From Pilaira anomala (taxonomy: Eukaryota > Mucoromycota > Mucoromycetes > Mucorales > Mucoraceae), in contig JAIXMQ010000003.1 of NCBI GenBank assembly GCA_025716855.1, positions 310,001-374,000 on the forward strand: 64,000 bases of DNA, written 5' to 3'. The notes below the pieces were generated by a model. It saw only the letters and a program-made list of their open reading frames with translations, was not told the origin of the DNA and ran no database searches. Of this stretch, positions 46,384 to 58,664 are shown in pieces (position 1 is the stretch's first letter; every line of letters begins with the position of its first letter). A program made the translations under genes and the position numbers.

Positions 46384-49300
46384 TTATCGTAAAAGATTAT
46401 GGTTTTCAAGGATCAAGAACTCAATTACAGCATTTTTATAACTCATATCCACCAAATCTCGACTTGCTTCTATATCACGCATTAAGGTAGGACCAAACAC
46501 CATAGCCAAGTTTCTAGTTGTCATCAAATTTTCTTCATGACGTTGTTGTACACTATAAGAAGAGTTAGTTTTTTTATATTAAAAAAAAAAAAAAAAAAAA
46601 AGGTTACCTGTGTAAATGTCTAATTAATAATCGAAGGGTGTCATAATTAACTTTGGGTAATTGTGATAATAATTCGGAAAATTTATCAGTCTTGTCTTGT
46701 CCAACATTGACAGCTAAAAATAGGAAATTAATAAATAAAAGTTTTTCGTGATCTGATATTTAAATTAAACTTTACAAACTGCTTCAATGAATTGAGTATA
46801 TAGATTGTATGGTAATACGGGATTAGGTAATTCTCTAAGATACTGTTTCAATACACTTGTAACAGCACATATATCATTAATTGGTTCTTCTTTTTCTAAA
46901 TCCAAAGATTCTTCAGCGTCAAATGCTTGGTGAACTAATCGCATTTGTGCCGCACCACCTGATTTACGATAAATGCCTTCATAATCCATGCCTCTCGTTT
47001 CTACCGCACTAATACAATGTTGGATAATAAATGGAACAGAGAGACCTTCATAATTTGCTTGGTCTGCAAGATCATTACCAAATAAAGATCGATGAATATG
47101 ATTTAATTCTAATTCGGAAGATAGATTTTCAAAGCTATTACTAGTAGTTCCAGCATAACATAACTGAGGTACATGTGATAAACAACGAGCATGTGTAGCA
47201 AACATGCAACCTTGACACCGAAGTTCAGACAGACTCCACATTTTTTCACCACAAGCGTCACATTTTACAGGTCGTAAAAATGAAGTAGGTAAGAATGAAT
47301 GTGATCCATGTTGCGTATTCTCTTGTGATTGTTTGCTTGAAGAGGTATTTGAGGAGGTATTATTCTTCTGTCTATAATCTATACTATCATTATTGTTACC
47401 GGCAGAAAGACTCATTGTACTGTTCGCATTACCACTACCATAAATAGCAGTTGCAGCAGAAGCGGAATCGACCTTATTTGATTTTCCACTTAATTTAGCA
47501 AACATATTACCCTTCTTTTTCAATTTAAACACTTTAGGAGGCTGTTGTTGTTGCTGCTGTTGATGCTGTAATAATGCAGTCTGTGCAATACTTCTAACAA
47601 TGCTTGCTTCAGAAGATTTTCTTTGCATATTAGTAGGAGAGTACAATTCAGAAGAAAGACTGGGTGAAGGTGAATATAAAAATGATGTACCAGCCATCAC
47701 TGCAGCAGCTTCTCTTTCTCTCTCCGTTACACGTCTCGACAGGTCATTATTAATTTCAGTTAATTCGGCATTTTTGGTGTTCAACATAACCATTTCATGA
47801 AGTACTTCATCCCTCATATTTTCCAAGCTTTTAGTTTCAAATCGTATTTGATCTCTATCATTTACTAGTGATTTAATTTCTGATAAAAGTGCATTTTGTT
47901 GTTCTTGTAAATGGAAGGTTGGATTTGATTCAAAGCCTGCTTGCTTTTGTCGAGCAAGTGAATCAATGTCCTTGACCAGCATATTACGGTATCCTTTTAA
48001 TTCGTTACAGGTCTTGTCTAATTCAACACGTACTTTAGCCACACGTTCAACTTCTTCTTTTGTTATCACAGATAATTCAGATCGAGTCATTTGTTTAGAT
48101 TGATAAAGAGTATTTAATTGATGCTTTAATTGTAAGATGGTGTATTCTTGTTGTTGACGTAAAGCTACTTCCTTTGCAAATTCTTCTTTAGCTCGAGTAA
48201 ATTCCTCTAATGCTTTACGACTGGCATCCTTAATTTTATGATAACTAGTTTGCATTGTGCTGAGTTTAGCATTTGTATTATCCAGTTCATTACGTAATTT
48301 TTCATTGATATCTGCTGCTTCTGAATAAATTTGAACTGGAGAAGAAGGTGGTGAAGCTCCATCTTGTCCATCAGCATTCAACAAGGATGATTCAAGTAAT
48401 TTCGAGGCGCGTGTAATATTTTCAGTTGTTTTCACAATAATCGGAACAACAACTGACTTATCTTTATCTTCGGGGGATCCATAAATATCTTTTGAAATAC
48501 TAGCACCTAAAGTCTTTGTGAGATTTAAGAGATCAGAAGATTCATTGTCAAAGAAAGAGAGGTTGAGTGCTGGAATCTCTGGTAATAAGGAGATATCGAG
48601 TGTAGTAGTTGAAGTTGATTTAGTCAGCGAAGAAGAGAAGGAAGAAGATGTATTGATAACATTTTTATTAAGCGAAGTCTGTGGTGAATTACTACTGATG
48701 GATAAGGGAGGTGAACTAGGTGAGGTTGAAGTTGAAGGAGATGTGTTGTTATTGTTGGATTTGGAAGAAGTCACAACTTCAGATCGTGAAGGAGATAATC
48801 GAGGATCAGTTAAACGTAACTTGGGAGGAGCATCAACAGAATTGCTACGAGAACGAGTAGGTGTTGGTGGATCAGTAGAAGGTCTACGAGAGCGAGTATC
48901 TAGAGGATTCCGAGAACGTGGTTGTGTCTGTATAAAATCGCTGACAAGTTGTGAATCAAATAATCGACTGGTATGACGATTAGTTGGACTTGGAGAAGGC
49001 TGAAGACCTGATCGCGGTTGACGAAATGTATTAATCTATATAAAGGTTATATGTTACTATTATAATACTTATAACACCCCTTTTAACCAAAAAAAAAAAA
49101 AAAAAAAAAAAGATAAATATACCTGAGAAGGAGTATTGCTTGTATTAGCAGGTGATGGAATAGCAGGTAACTCCTTTGAATTCAATGCTTGTTTTTGTTG
49201 CTGTCTTCTTTCTCTATCTTCTCTTCTCTTTTGTTTCTCAGCCCTACGTTTTTCATGACATGGTGTACAATGAATACCCTAAAATTTAACATTTTGTTTA

Positions 49301-49806
49301 AGGTAACATTAAAATTTAATAAAAAAGATATATATTTATACCTTGCTTGTTTGGGTAAATACTAAATCATCGATTTTTTTTTTGCATGATACACACTGAA
49401 AGCAGTCTGCATGGTATGCTTCATCGCCTATATAATATTTTTGATTGTTATTTTTTTTATTAAACTCTTTTTTCTATATTACTAATTCAATATTTACCTG
49501 TCATGATGGCCTCATCACGAATCACTTGTTTACAAGCATTACAACAATAAGAACAACTTTCACAAACTGGTCTACCATTTGTTAACAATAATAAATTCGA
49601 CTCGCAATCAACTGGTTCTGAGCATTTAGCGCACATGAAACTAATTGAGTATGATTATTAGTTATTGTGTTTCTGTGTGTGAGTGTGCTTCTTTTTTTTT
49701 TTTTTTTTTTTTTTTACCAATTTAAATGAAATAATGATTCTCCAAAAGCAATAACTGAACCTTCTTCGATTATATTATTGCAGCCTGTGCACGCTGGACC
49801 ATCCAT
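46384..49806 (-). CDS. Rho GTPase-activating protein with two LIM domains, coiled coil and C1 domain
   Basis: Switches off Rho/Cdc42-type GTPases that steer polarised growth and the actin cytoskeleton. 1,002 residues. Exons are 49718-49806, 49498-49640, 49342-49427, 49123-49278, 46776-49035, 46608-46713 and 46384-46552, with consistent phases. LIM1 spans residues about 6-60 (CTGC, HLNCFMCAKC, CESC) and LIM2 about 61-120 (CNAC, HADCFQCVSC, CTPC). A Ser/Thr-rich low-complexity part follows, then a long coiled coil (about 395-600), a C1 zinc finger (about 740-790; CDACGEKMW, CQGCMFATHARC) and RhoGAP (about 800-990). The catalytic arginine is in GIYRKSG near residue 846, and the downstream NLAMVFGPTLM helix is intact. 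The LIM-C1-RhoGAP order matches fungal Rga-type proteins at septa and tips. Confidence 0.92.
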
Positions 49807-51673
49807 TATTTTTTATTGATTTAAAAAAAAAAAAAATAAAGAAAAAGAGAGAAAAAGAAGAGAGAGAAAAAAAAAAAAAAGAGGGGCAAAATGTTAAATA
49901 AATATAATTGTAACACAGCATTTTAGAGGGAAACACAAACTTATTGTGAGTTTGTGTTCCATACTAAATTTGCTGTGACACATAAATCTATACTGTCTTC
50001 TGATTGCGTTTCCAGGCCCGTGCAAAAAAAAAAAAAAAAAAAAAAAAAAGGTATTCTTGTTTGAAACCTGAATTTATTTAGAATTATTGTCAATTACAAG
50101 TAAAAAGCAAGAACTGATAAAATAAATAAATAAGTAAATAAAAAGAGAAGAAAGAAAATAAAATCCCATTTAACAAAAACTGATTTTCAACACCTCTTTT
50201 TACTGGCATTTTCGCTCACACACACACACAGGCACACAAACAAAAACACACAAACATAGACACAAACGCCCTGCATCAATCAAAAGCTTTTTTTTTTTTG
50301 TAAAAAAAAACTCGTAGTTTGAATTATGTTTGGTGCAGTTTGACCTTAAAAAAAGACAGAAATATTTTGCGCTGCAGTAGCTTTTTAATTATTTTCAGAA
50401 TATAATGGCCAAATTCCAAGTAATATGATTAAGAGCTTGTAGAACATTACATGCATTTTTATTTCCTGATTAGACGAATTTTGTTTTCGATCTTATGTGC
50501 TACTTTGCCCAACGCACATTATGCATAAAACACGATTTCTAATGTACTCACTATGGTTAACGATAGTTTACACTTTATTACGTAATGACCATCATAAATT
50601 TTTTCTAAACTTAATTCATACTTATTTTAAATAGACATATTTTTATTTAAACAGGAGCTAATTAAATCCTCTCTTTTTATTCTGTCCACCCTTCGTTTCT
50701 TCCTTTTCGTTCTCTTCCTTAAAGTCTCCCCTTTTATTGACAGTATAGTAAAGAGAGTTGTATTTTCACTTAGAAAAAAAAAAAAAGAAAGAGGAAACAT
50801 TTACTTGATTTTATATCGGTTGATCTTCATCTCTTTTTTTAGTTCCAAAAAGCTCTTAAACTACTTTACTCATTTTTTCTGCTTTTTCGCGTAAGCATCA
50901 AGTTATTGATTGTTACTTATATATTTCATTCCTAGTCTAATGCATAATAATCCTGGTTAACTTTTGCCCCTTTCCCTCTCAGGGACAATGTTTTTTTTTT
51001 ATTTTCTCGTGGTAAGGTCTTAAGGTCCTATGTATCTATATCGCACATTTACTTTTTTTGGAGGCGTCTTGTTTTATATTCATAATGTAAAATGCAATTA
51101 TTACCTTTCTTTTTAAAACTCCATATTTATTACTTGGCAAAAACTCTATTTTCAGACATATTAGTTTCTTACAATATACATAGAAATTACGTCTAGAACA
51201 AACCAATTTCATCAAAGGACATATGCCGATTTTAATCTTATTTCTACCATCAAAAATTATTAAAAAAAAAAAAGATGACTTTTTCTTATTTCTCACTAAA
51301 CAGTAGGGGGTTAACTCTTAAATTATGAATACTGCTGCTCTTATTCGTTTGTAAAGAAAAAGAAAGGCAAAAAAAGAAAAAGAAAAAAGAAACAGGCACT
51401 CTTTTTTATTTGAATTTAAGCCTCCTCTCTTTCTCTCTCTTTTCCTTATTTAAGAGGAAGATAAAAGTAATAATGTCATAAATCATTATACACGAAAACT
51501 AAACTTTCATATCATCATACTGCTTATTTCACTCATTTCAATTTATAAAGATACAAAAAGGAAATCTTATTATCTCATGACCAATAAAATGTTACCAAAA
51601 GGCCTGTCAAAAAAATAAATAGAAAAAATAGAAAAAAAAGGTACACACTCTTTTATCTATCTGATATTTAATT
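49807..51673. other. Intergenic region between divergent genes
   Basis: Probable promoters of the RhoGAP gene (minus) and the small coiled-coil gene (plus). It contains A runs (50026-50049), a CA-rich tract (50217-50260), CT-rich stretches (51420-51450), and no supported coding sequence. Confidence 0.5.
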
Positions 51674-52007
51674 ATGTCTGAACAAGAGGCTCATTTTTTG
51701 AGTACAACACCTGTCGATGTTGCTATTAAGGCCCTTCAACGCCAAGTAGAGCAATTAAAGAGAGTTATTAACAAGACGGGTAAATAATAATAATAAAAAA
51801 AAAAGATAACTTGACTTTGCCATTCATAACATTCATTTAACCACCCCTTGTTCATTTTATATAGACGATGGTGCTAATGACAAAGATAGCGAAAGTAACG
51901 AACAAGAGTTGAAGGAACAAATTAAAAAGTTAGAAACTGCCAATGCTAAAGCAGAATACCGTATCAAGATGTTATTACGTACTTTAGAAGAGAAAGAAAA
52001 GAAATAA
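51674..52007 (+). CDS. Small coiled-coil protein of unknown function
   Basis: 82 residues in two exons (51674-51779 and 51865-52007, phase 1). The sequence is dominated by heptad-like helices, first VAIKALQRQVEQLKRVIN and then ELKEQLKKLETANAKAEYRI and LLRTLEEKEKK, separated by a short acidic linker at the intron. The splice junction is clean (GTAAAT donor, TATATAG acceptor) and the product is well formed, so I consider it a real gene. No family recognised; an assembly or adaptor role is only a guess. Its stop lies 87 bp from the stop of the convergent eL15 gene. Confidence 0.7.
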
Positions 52008-52094
52008 TAAAAAAGAACTAATTTGATAATAATAATTGTTCCAGTGAAAATGAATTTATTAAGATGCAAGATATTATTATGATATATGAGGTGT

Positions 52095-52955
52095 TTATCT
52101 GTAACGACGGAGAGAGAGGGTGTTGCGACGCTTCCAAGTGGCACGACGACCAGAACCCTTGGTGTTGTTGAAACGATGACCCTTACCGTGACCACGAGAC
52201 TTACGACCGATGGCAGTAAGACCACGAGCTTCACGACGCTTGTGAACGGGGTTAGCGATCCAGTTGATGTGAGCATCACGACGGATAGCCTTGTGAGAAG
52301 GATCAACGAGGATAACTTCAAAGTACTTGTAAGTAGCATCTTGGTTAACCCAGTAAGAGTTCAAGACACGGAGGTTAGCACACTTACGACCGATACGTTC
52401 TTCGGCAGTAGAACGGAGAGAACGTTGATACTTGAGTTGGTTAACACCCTCATTGACGGGCTTACCATAGGTAGCACCCTTGTGAACAGGTCTCTTACGA
52501 CCACCACGACGAACACGAATACGGTAGATAACGAAACCTTGCTTGGCCTTGTAACCTAAACGACGAGCCTTATCAGGGCGAGAAGGACGAGAGGCACGAG
52601 TGATGACGTTCAATTGTCTACAAAATTAAAAAAAAAAAAAAAACCAGAAAGAATTTTTCCCGCATGAGTCAAAAAGTACAAACATTCATCGGATGAATTT
52701 ATTAAACTCTTTCTTTTTCGTTTAACAAAAAGAAAGGCGTATTCAAGCCTAAATAGAATCAGAGGATTCTGTGTACCTGAATTCCCAACATCTTACACGA
52801 AGTAAGAAACGAGAAACATCGGATTGTTTCTTTCTGGAAAGCTCTTCAAGATATTTATAGGCTTTTTTTTTCGGTTTTAGCGTTAGTATGTTATTTCATT
52901 TTGATGGTGTATCCGATAGATGGATGTAATCTCAATTTATATATTTACCACCCAT
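52095..52955 (-). CDS. RPL15: 60S ribosomal protein L15 (eL15)
   Basis: Core protein of the large ribosomal subunit, 204 residues, which is the usual length. Exons are 52949-52955, 52777-52861 and 52095-52617 (phases 1 and 2). Exon 1 is only 7 nt (ATG GGT G) and is found by the required Met-Gly-Ala start: the donor is GTAAAT and the acceptor follows an A run at 52862-52863. The family sequence is unmistakable ([69 protein letters not shown]). Codon use is strongly biased, as in highly expressed genes. An AATAAA on the minus strand at 52055-52060 lies 35 nt after the stop, so the transcript probably ends in the intergenic gap or overlaps its neighbour's tail. Confidence 0.97.
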
Positions 52956-53554
52956 GGTTGATGTAAGTGTTTAAAATTTAAAGGAAGGATTTTTTCACCT
53001 TCTTCCATCTCCTTTGATTTGATCCAACTCCCCCCCCCCACCCCAGAATCGAAAATTGCTTCAGGGAAAAAAAAAAAAAGTCCGGTAATAGAAAAGTCCG
53101 GCCCAATTCATTTCTTTAAAGATTTTAGACAAGCTGCTACGTGAGAAGAGAGGTAATCACACTCTATTAGACAGCAAAATGTATCTATTGAAAAAATATC
53201 ATTTGGTGTTTCTACAAGTTACTTTTAACTGAAAATTTTTAACCGAATCATTATTACTCCAGCTTTGATATGTTTTTCAGCTTCGTATTATCTTTAAATG
53301 CGGGAGTGTGTGTGCGTATGCCAATATATGCAAACGACCTTATTCAATCATTTGCAAGAATGAAGATACTAGGTGCGAATTGAATGCAGTTCAGTGTTAT
53401 AATTTATACAATTTAATAGCAACTTGGTATTTTGGTTTCTTTAATTCTAATAGATTATTCTGTCATCTTTGTATATTCATGCATTATTTTTTGAAATAGG
53501 GAATTTTTTTTTTTGATCATTTACTATTATGTACTAATTGTTTACTCATTCATT

Positions 53555-53596
<42 letters not shown>

Positions 53597-54035
53597 GCAT
53601 TAATGCAAGACAAGCATGATAGTGAACAAATAATACTTATCTTTTAATTTGTTGAAGTGTATTCCGTGTCCCTTCGTTGTTCATTTAAGACATTTTATCG
53701 ATTTTGTAACTGGACTAAAGTGGACAATAAATAAGAGTAAAACTCATTTGTTAACATACGGCTTAGTGGCAAGTACTTTACAAACTACTACCGCATATTC
53801 CATATCCCATGACTCATTGCTTAATAATTGTAAATAAATATATATATATATATATTAATTTTGTTAATGGATATAAGCTAAACAGATTTTTTTTTTTTTT
53901 TTTTTGAGAGAAGGGACAAGATATATAAGTTGTTGTTTAAAATCTAAAAGATATATTTGTATATAGTTTATTAAGTTGTATAGTATGAAATGAAAGAAAA
54001 ATCTTCAAGTGAGAAGGAGATAAATGAAGAGGAAA
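52956..54035. other. Intergenic, including eL15 promoter and a 39-base A run
   Basis: The part next to eL15 has a C-rich tract (53031-53045) and two AAAGTCCGG repeats (53079-53103) that may belong to the ribosomal-gene promoter. A pure A run fills 53556-53594. No supported coding sequence. Confidence 0.5.
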
Positions 54036-55727
54036 TTACAAAGTTTTAATTTCGCCAATAGCGGCCATGATAAGACCGCTAAACAAGGGACAAGGTCTTA
54101 AAGGACGAGTGATATATTCAGGATGATATTGACAGCCAACAAAGAAAGGATGATCATCTAATTCGACAATTTCCATACGTTCACCCGTTTCATCTCTACC
54201 GATAAATTGAAGACCCTTCTTTTCAAAGGTATTGACATGAAGAGGGTTGACTTCATAACGATGACGATGACGTTCATCCACAGTAGGTTTACCACCATAT
54301 AATTTTCGTACAGTTGAGTTTTCAGTACCCTTTTGGAAAATAGTAGAATGAAGACCGAGTCGCATGGTACCACCCATATGTGTTTTAGAGATTTCAGGCA
54401 TATAGACAACAACAGGGGTAGGTGTATCAGGGTTCATTTCAGCAGAATCAGCATCGGTCATACCACATACATTACGAGCGAATTCAATGACGGCGATTTG
54501 CATACCAAGACAGATACCCAAGTAAGGAATCTTGTGTTCACGAGCCCATTTAGCAGCCATGATCATACCTTCAATACCACGCGTACCAAAGCCACCCGGT
54601 ACAAGAATACCATCGGAGCCACATACCTTTTGCCAAGATTCATGGTATTTAAGAGGATTTTTCTTTAAAGTATCATGTTCTAAATCGGAGGCATCAATCC
54701 AGTTGATGACCATCTTGCGTTTATAAGCCAAACTAGCATGTTCCAAAGCCTTATAGACGGAGATATAAGAATCATGAAGATCAGTGTATTTACCAACGAT
54801 AGCAATCGAGACAGATTCATGCAAATGTAAGTAACTATTGGCCAAGGTATTCCATTCAGTCCAGAGTTTTTCACCAGCCAAACGACGTTCATCGGAGATC
54901 TTGAGAGCGTCCAAGTTAAGACGACGACGGAAGAAATCCATGACACCGTGTTCACGTAATAAGAGAGGTACATGGTAAACAGAAGAGACATCATGGACAG
55001 CCAAAACCTGTTCAGGGCCCACATGACAAAACATGGATATTTTAGAAGCGACACTTTCATCTAAAGGTTTAGAAGAACGACAAGCGATTAAATCCGGAGT
55101 GAGACCAGCACCACGAAGATCACGTACGCTCATTTGAGTAGGTTTTGTCTTTTGTTCACCTACGGAACCAACGACAGGTACTAAAGAGACATGAATAAGA
55201 CAAAAGTTATCATGACCGACACGGAACTGGAATTGACGCATGGCTTCAACAAAGGGAGCGGATTCAATATCACCTACGGTACCACCTAATTCAATAATAC
55301 AAACATCAGGCTTTTCATCCCCTTCAATAGGCATCGAAACGACATTTTCAATCCATTCTTGAATAGCGTCAGTGACATGAGGTACGACTTGAACGGTTTT
55401 ACCGAGATAATCACCTTTACGCTCACGTTCAATGACTTGACGATAGATTTTACCGGTAGTAATGTTATTGATACGAGATAGCTCAACGTCAAGGAAACGT
55501 TCGTAATTACCCAAGTCAAGATCAACTTCACCTCCATCGTTCAAGACAAAGACCTCACCGTGATCCAAAGGAGTCATGAGACCAGCATCAATGTTCAAGT
55601 AGGGATCGATCTTGATAGCGGTTACACCAAGACCTAAAGTCTTTAAAAGTGTACCTGTACTAGAAGCAATGACACCTTTACCGATGCCAGAAATGACACC
55701 ACCAGAGACAACAATATATTTAGTCAT
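54036..55727 (-). CDS. URA7: CTP synthase (glutamine hydrolysing)
   Basis: Makes CTP from UTP, ATP and glutamine, the last step of pyrimidine nucleotide synthesis. 563 residues in one exon, normal for fungi. The N-terminal synthetase half (about 1-275) begins [19 protein letters not shown], the ATP loop, and contains [23 protein letters not shown] and [14 protein letters not shown]. The C-terminal class I glutamine amidotransferase has [15 protein letters not shown] at the linker, GILVPGGFG, the nucleophilic Cys in LGICLGMQ (about residue 405), and His/Glu in YHPEY (about 535). All key residues are present. The protein forms filaments in other eukaryotes. It is intronless, unlike most neighbours. 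Confidence 0.97.
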   Translation of the reverse strand: MTKYIVVSGGVISGIGKGVIASSTGTLLKTLGLGVTAIKIDPYLNIDAGLMTPLDHGEVFVLNDGGEVDLDLGNYERFLDVELSRINNITTGKIYRQVIERERKGDYLGKTVQVVPHVTDAIQEWIENVVSMPIEGDEKPDVCIIELGGTVGDIESAPFVEAMRQFQFRVGHDNFCLIHVSLVPVVGSVGEQKTKPTQMSVRDLRGAGLTPDLIACRSSKPLDESVASKISMFCHVGPEQVLAVHDVSSVYHVPLLLREHGVMDFFRRRLNLDALKISDERRLAGEKLWTEWNTLANSYLHLHESVSIAIVGKYTDLHDSYISVYKALEHASLAYKRKMVINWIDASDLEHDTLKKNPLKYHESWQKVCGSDGILVPGGFGTRGIEGMIMAAKWAREHKIPYLGICLGMQIAVIEFARNVCGMTDADSAEMNPDTPTPVVVYMPEISKTHMGGTMRLGLHSTIFQKGTENSTVRKLYGGKPTVDERHRHRYEVNPLHVNTFEKKGLQFIGRDETGERMEIVELDDHPFFVGCQYHPEYITRPLRPCPLFSGLIMAAIGEIKTL

Positions 55728-56359
55728 TTTTTTTTAAAAAAGCAAAACAAAAAAAAAGGGGGGGGGGACGAGTGTATGGAAAGATAAAATAGATATTTTT
55801 ATTGAATTTAAAACAAATAACTTGATAATATAATACAAGTGTATGCCCAATTCAATATTTATTGAAAGGGGAAGGTATTCTATTGATCCAAACTGTCGCT
55901 TTCTTTTATAATTTTTTTTTTTTTGAAAGACGGAGGCTTAAATCACTAAAAAAAAAAAAAAAATTTTTATTTGTTGTTGTTTTGGAGCAGTCCAGGGCGG
56001 GAGAAGAAGAAGAAGAAAGAAAAAAGGTTTTCCCAGAATAAAAAAGAAGAACTTTTTGGAAAACGGGTACAGCAGGAGTGAATTAAAATACAGTTTTTTG
56101 AGAAGGAGATATGTTTTGGGTGGTTTCAGGAACAACAAATCGTTTGAATGACACCGCATGAAAGCAGCTTCTTTGTTGCAGATACTCTTGTCTGGCTAAA
56201 TTTCAACCAATGGCTATTATTGAGATGATTTTCATTCATTATTCTGCTTTCAAGCAAAGACATTTTATTGTTATGTTCTTTTTTTTTTTTTTTTTTTTTT
56301 AAGTTTGCTGAGATTGGACTTAACGTGACCGAGTTCACCAAGTTTTATTTTTATTTTAT

Positions 56360-56398
<39 letters not shown>

Positions 56399-56419
56399 TT
56401 CTCTCTTTCTTTAGTTACC
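55728..56419. other. Intergenic region between divergent genes
   Basis: Shared upstream region of CTP synthase (minus) and the LYR protein gene (plus). It includes a G run (55759-55767), an A run (55949-55963), a T run (56280-56300) and a (CA)n microsatellite at 56366-56396. No supported gene. Confidence 0.5.
56366..56396. repeat. (CA)n microsatellite
   Basis: About 15 uninterrupted CA dinucleotides directly before the LYR gene start (56420), in its probable promoter or 5' leader. Confidence 0.9.
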
Positions 56420-56793
56420 ATGAGTCATCTTCGACCTAAAGTAATTGGACTTTACAAACAGGTAATGAGAGAAGTAAAAAAAAGGAAAGGAATGATAAAA
56501 CTCACAGAAAAAAGAAAAAAAAGTTGGTCTATTTAGGTAGAGAATATCCAGCTGGATATCAAGATTTTTTTCGACCCAAATTAAAGGCAGCATTTTTAAA
56601 AAAGAAGGATATTACGGATGAACAAGAGATTTTGAAATCCATCAAATTTGGAGAATATATAATAAAAGGTATAACTCATAAAATCATACGAGTAAAAAAA
56701 AAAAAAGTAATTAACGTTTTTAATGACTTAGAAATTGAAATGATGTACTACTTGAGGAAATATCGTACACTACGAAAACGATATAATAGTTAA
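56420..56793 (+). CDS. LYR-motif protein, electron transfer flavoprotein regulatory factor (ETFRF1/LYRM5-like)
   Basis: Mitochondrial LYR family protein. ETFRF1 binds electron transfer flavoprotein and removes its FAD. 82 residues. Exons are 56420-56461, 56524-56668 and 56732-56793 (phases 0 and 1). Key matches: VIGLYKQLVYLGREYPAGYQ, with the LYK/LYR motif near residue 11, FFRPKLKAAFLKKKDI in the middle, and a C-terminal EIEMMYYLRKYRTLRKRYN typical of LYRM5. Removing 56669-56731 restores the family spacing between EYIIK and the final helix. That intron is 63 nt and stop-free, so retention would add 21 residues in frame. Confidence 0.87.
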
Positions 56794-56957
56794 AATACAA
56801 TGAATTTTTCTTTGCATCGTGCAAATAAGCCTTAAATACACAATTCAACAACATTGTTACACACAATCTAAATTATATTAAAAAAACATGGTTTCTCTTT
56901 TTTATTTTTTTTATTTCTCTCTCTTTTTTTTATTTCTCTCTTCTTTTTTATTATAAA

Positions 56958-58631
56958 ATGTTACCCAATTCTAGAATGATACCACCATTAAATAATAAAA
57001 CGAGTTATGAACACACTAATAATAAAAAAGGATTTATCTCACGATTATTAACGACGACCAATCCAACAAATCAACAACAATCTACAAATTATCAATATCT
57101 ATCAAAGCCAAAATATGAAACTGTATTAGGTATCAATAATGATAAAGATTATACAACCTGGGGAAGACCTGCAGATCCCAAGGTACAATATCAGTCTTGA
57201 TCTATTCATTCATTTATTTATTTTTTATAATATGCTAAATATATAACATAACAGCCTTCTTCTTCCATTAAAAGTAACTCTTCTTCTGGTAGTACGACTG
57301 GATTTGGTAAATTATTCAAGAAAAGAGGAAAGGTACAGAAGAAGTAATAAATAAATAAATAAATAAAAAAAAGGTTGAGACTAACATCATTATCTAAGAC
57401 AGTAGATGATAACGAACCATTGGAAATGTTAGATGATGATTTACCTAAAGTGAGATTGATCCATAATAGTAGTATCCGTAGAAAACATACACAAATACCC
57501 TTAGCACCACCACCTGTCATGTCAAAGCGTCATCCACCTTTACCAGATCATTTATTAACTGATTTACCAGATCAATATATATCTAAACGACCTACAGCTT
57601 CTGTCATTATAGATCAACGTGCTACCACACCAGAACCAAACACTGCTCGTTCTGCTCGTTCTTCTAGCTCTATTAGGAAATCGTCTGGTTCTTATTCAAT
57701 TTATTCTACTTTTGGTGGGAATGGTTCAGTTTCATCTCTAGATAAAATGAATGAAGCTGAAGAAAGTGTAGATTCATTTAAAACTGTCATTACAACTACA
57801 CAAACTGAAGAAGAAGAAGAGGATGATGATGATGATGATACAACAACTACTACTACTACAACAACAACTAATACAGAAGATAATATGGATTCAGAAGATG
57901 ATGATGATGATGCATTTGTAGATGCGACGGGATCATCACAAGAAGATATTGAACGAGAGAAACGTATCGAGATCAATAAAGAAGGACTATCGAAACGATT
58001 AAGTGGGGGACATTTTGGTAGTGCAGGTGGATTGTTGATCAGTATTAATCAACCCGAAAATGATGTACCGCCTGTACCTAAACGTAGAACATCAAATAAA
58101 TTACCTGCAGATGATGAATTATCTAAATCCATGTTGAATTGGAAACGACATAGTGATAGTAGTAAAAGATGGAGTTCCACTTTAAGGCATTCAACTGAAG
58201 AAAAGTTTACTGTGAAACCAGATGGAAAAGAACAAGAAGAGGAAGAATTGTCTGTGCCTGATAAGATTGCGTTACGTAAAGAAGCAGAACAAGCATTATC
58301 GGGTGAAATAGAATCTCCTACTACACCTACTACACCTACTACTACTACTACGCATACTACTACGCATACTACTACTAAAGTAGTCACTACATTAGCATCA
58401 CTCTCCATTCATGATACAGCCCAATTATTCTCAAAAACAATCGATGATGTTTGGAAAACTTCAGATGAAGCTAATCTTGATTTATTTCATGATGATCGAA
58501 CAAAACAAATTCAAACTTCTATTCATAAAGATAAAATACAAGAAGATATTAAAGAGACGGCTGAAAAGTTATGGAATGAAGATGAAACAATTGTTACAAA
58601 AGAGAAAATGGCAGAATGGCTGGGCCAAGGG

Positions 58632-58664
<33 letters not shown>

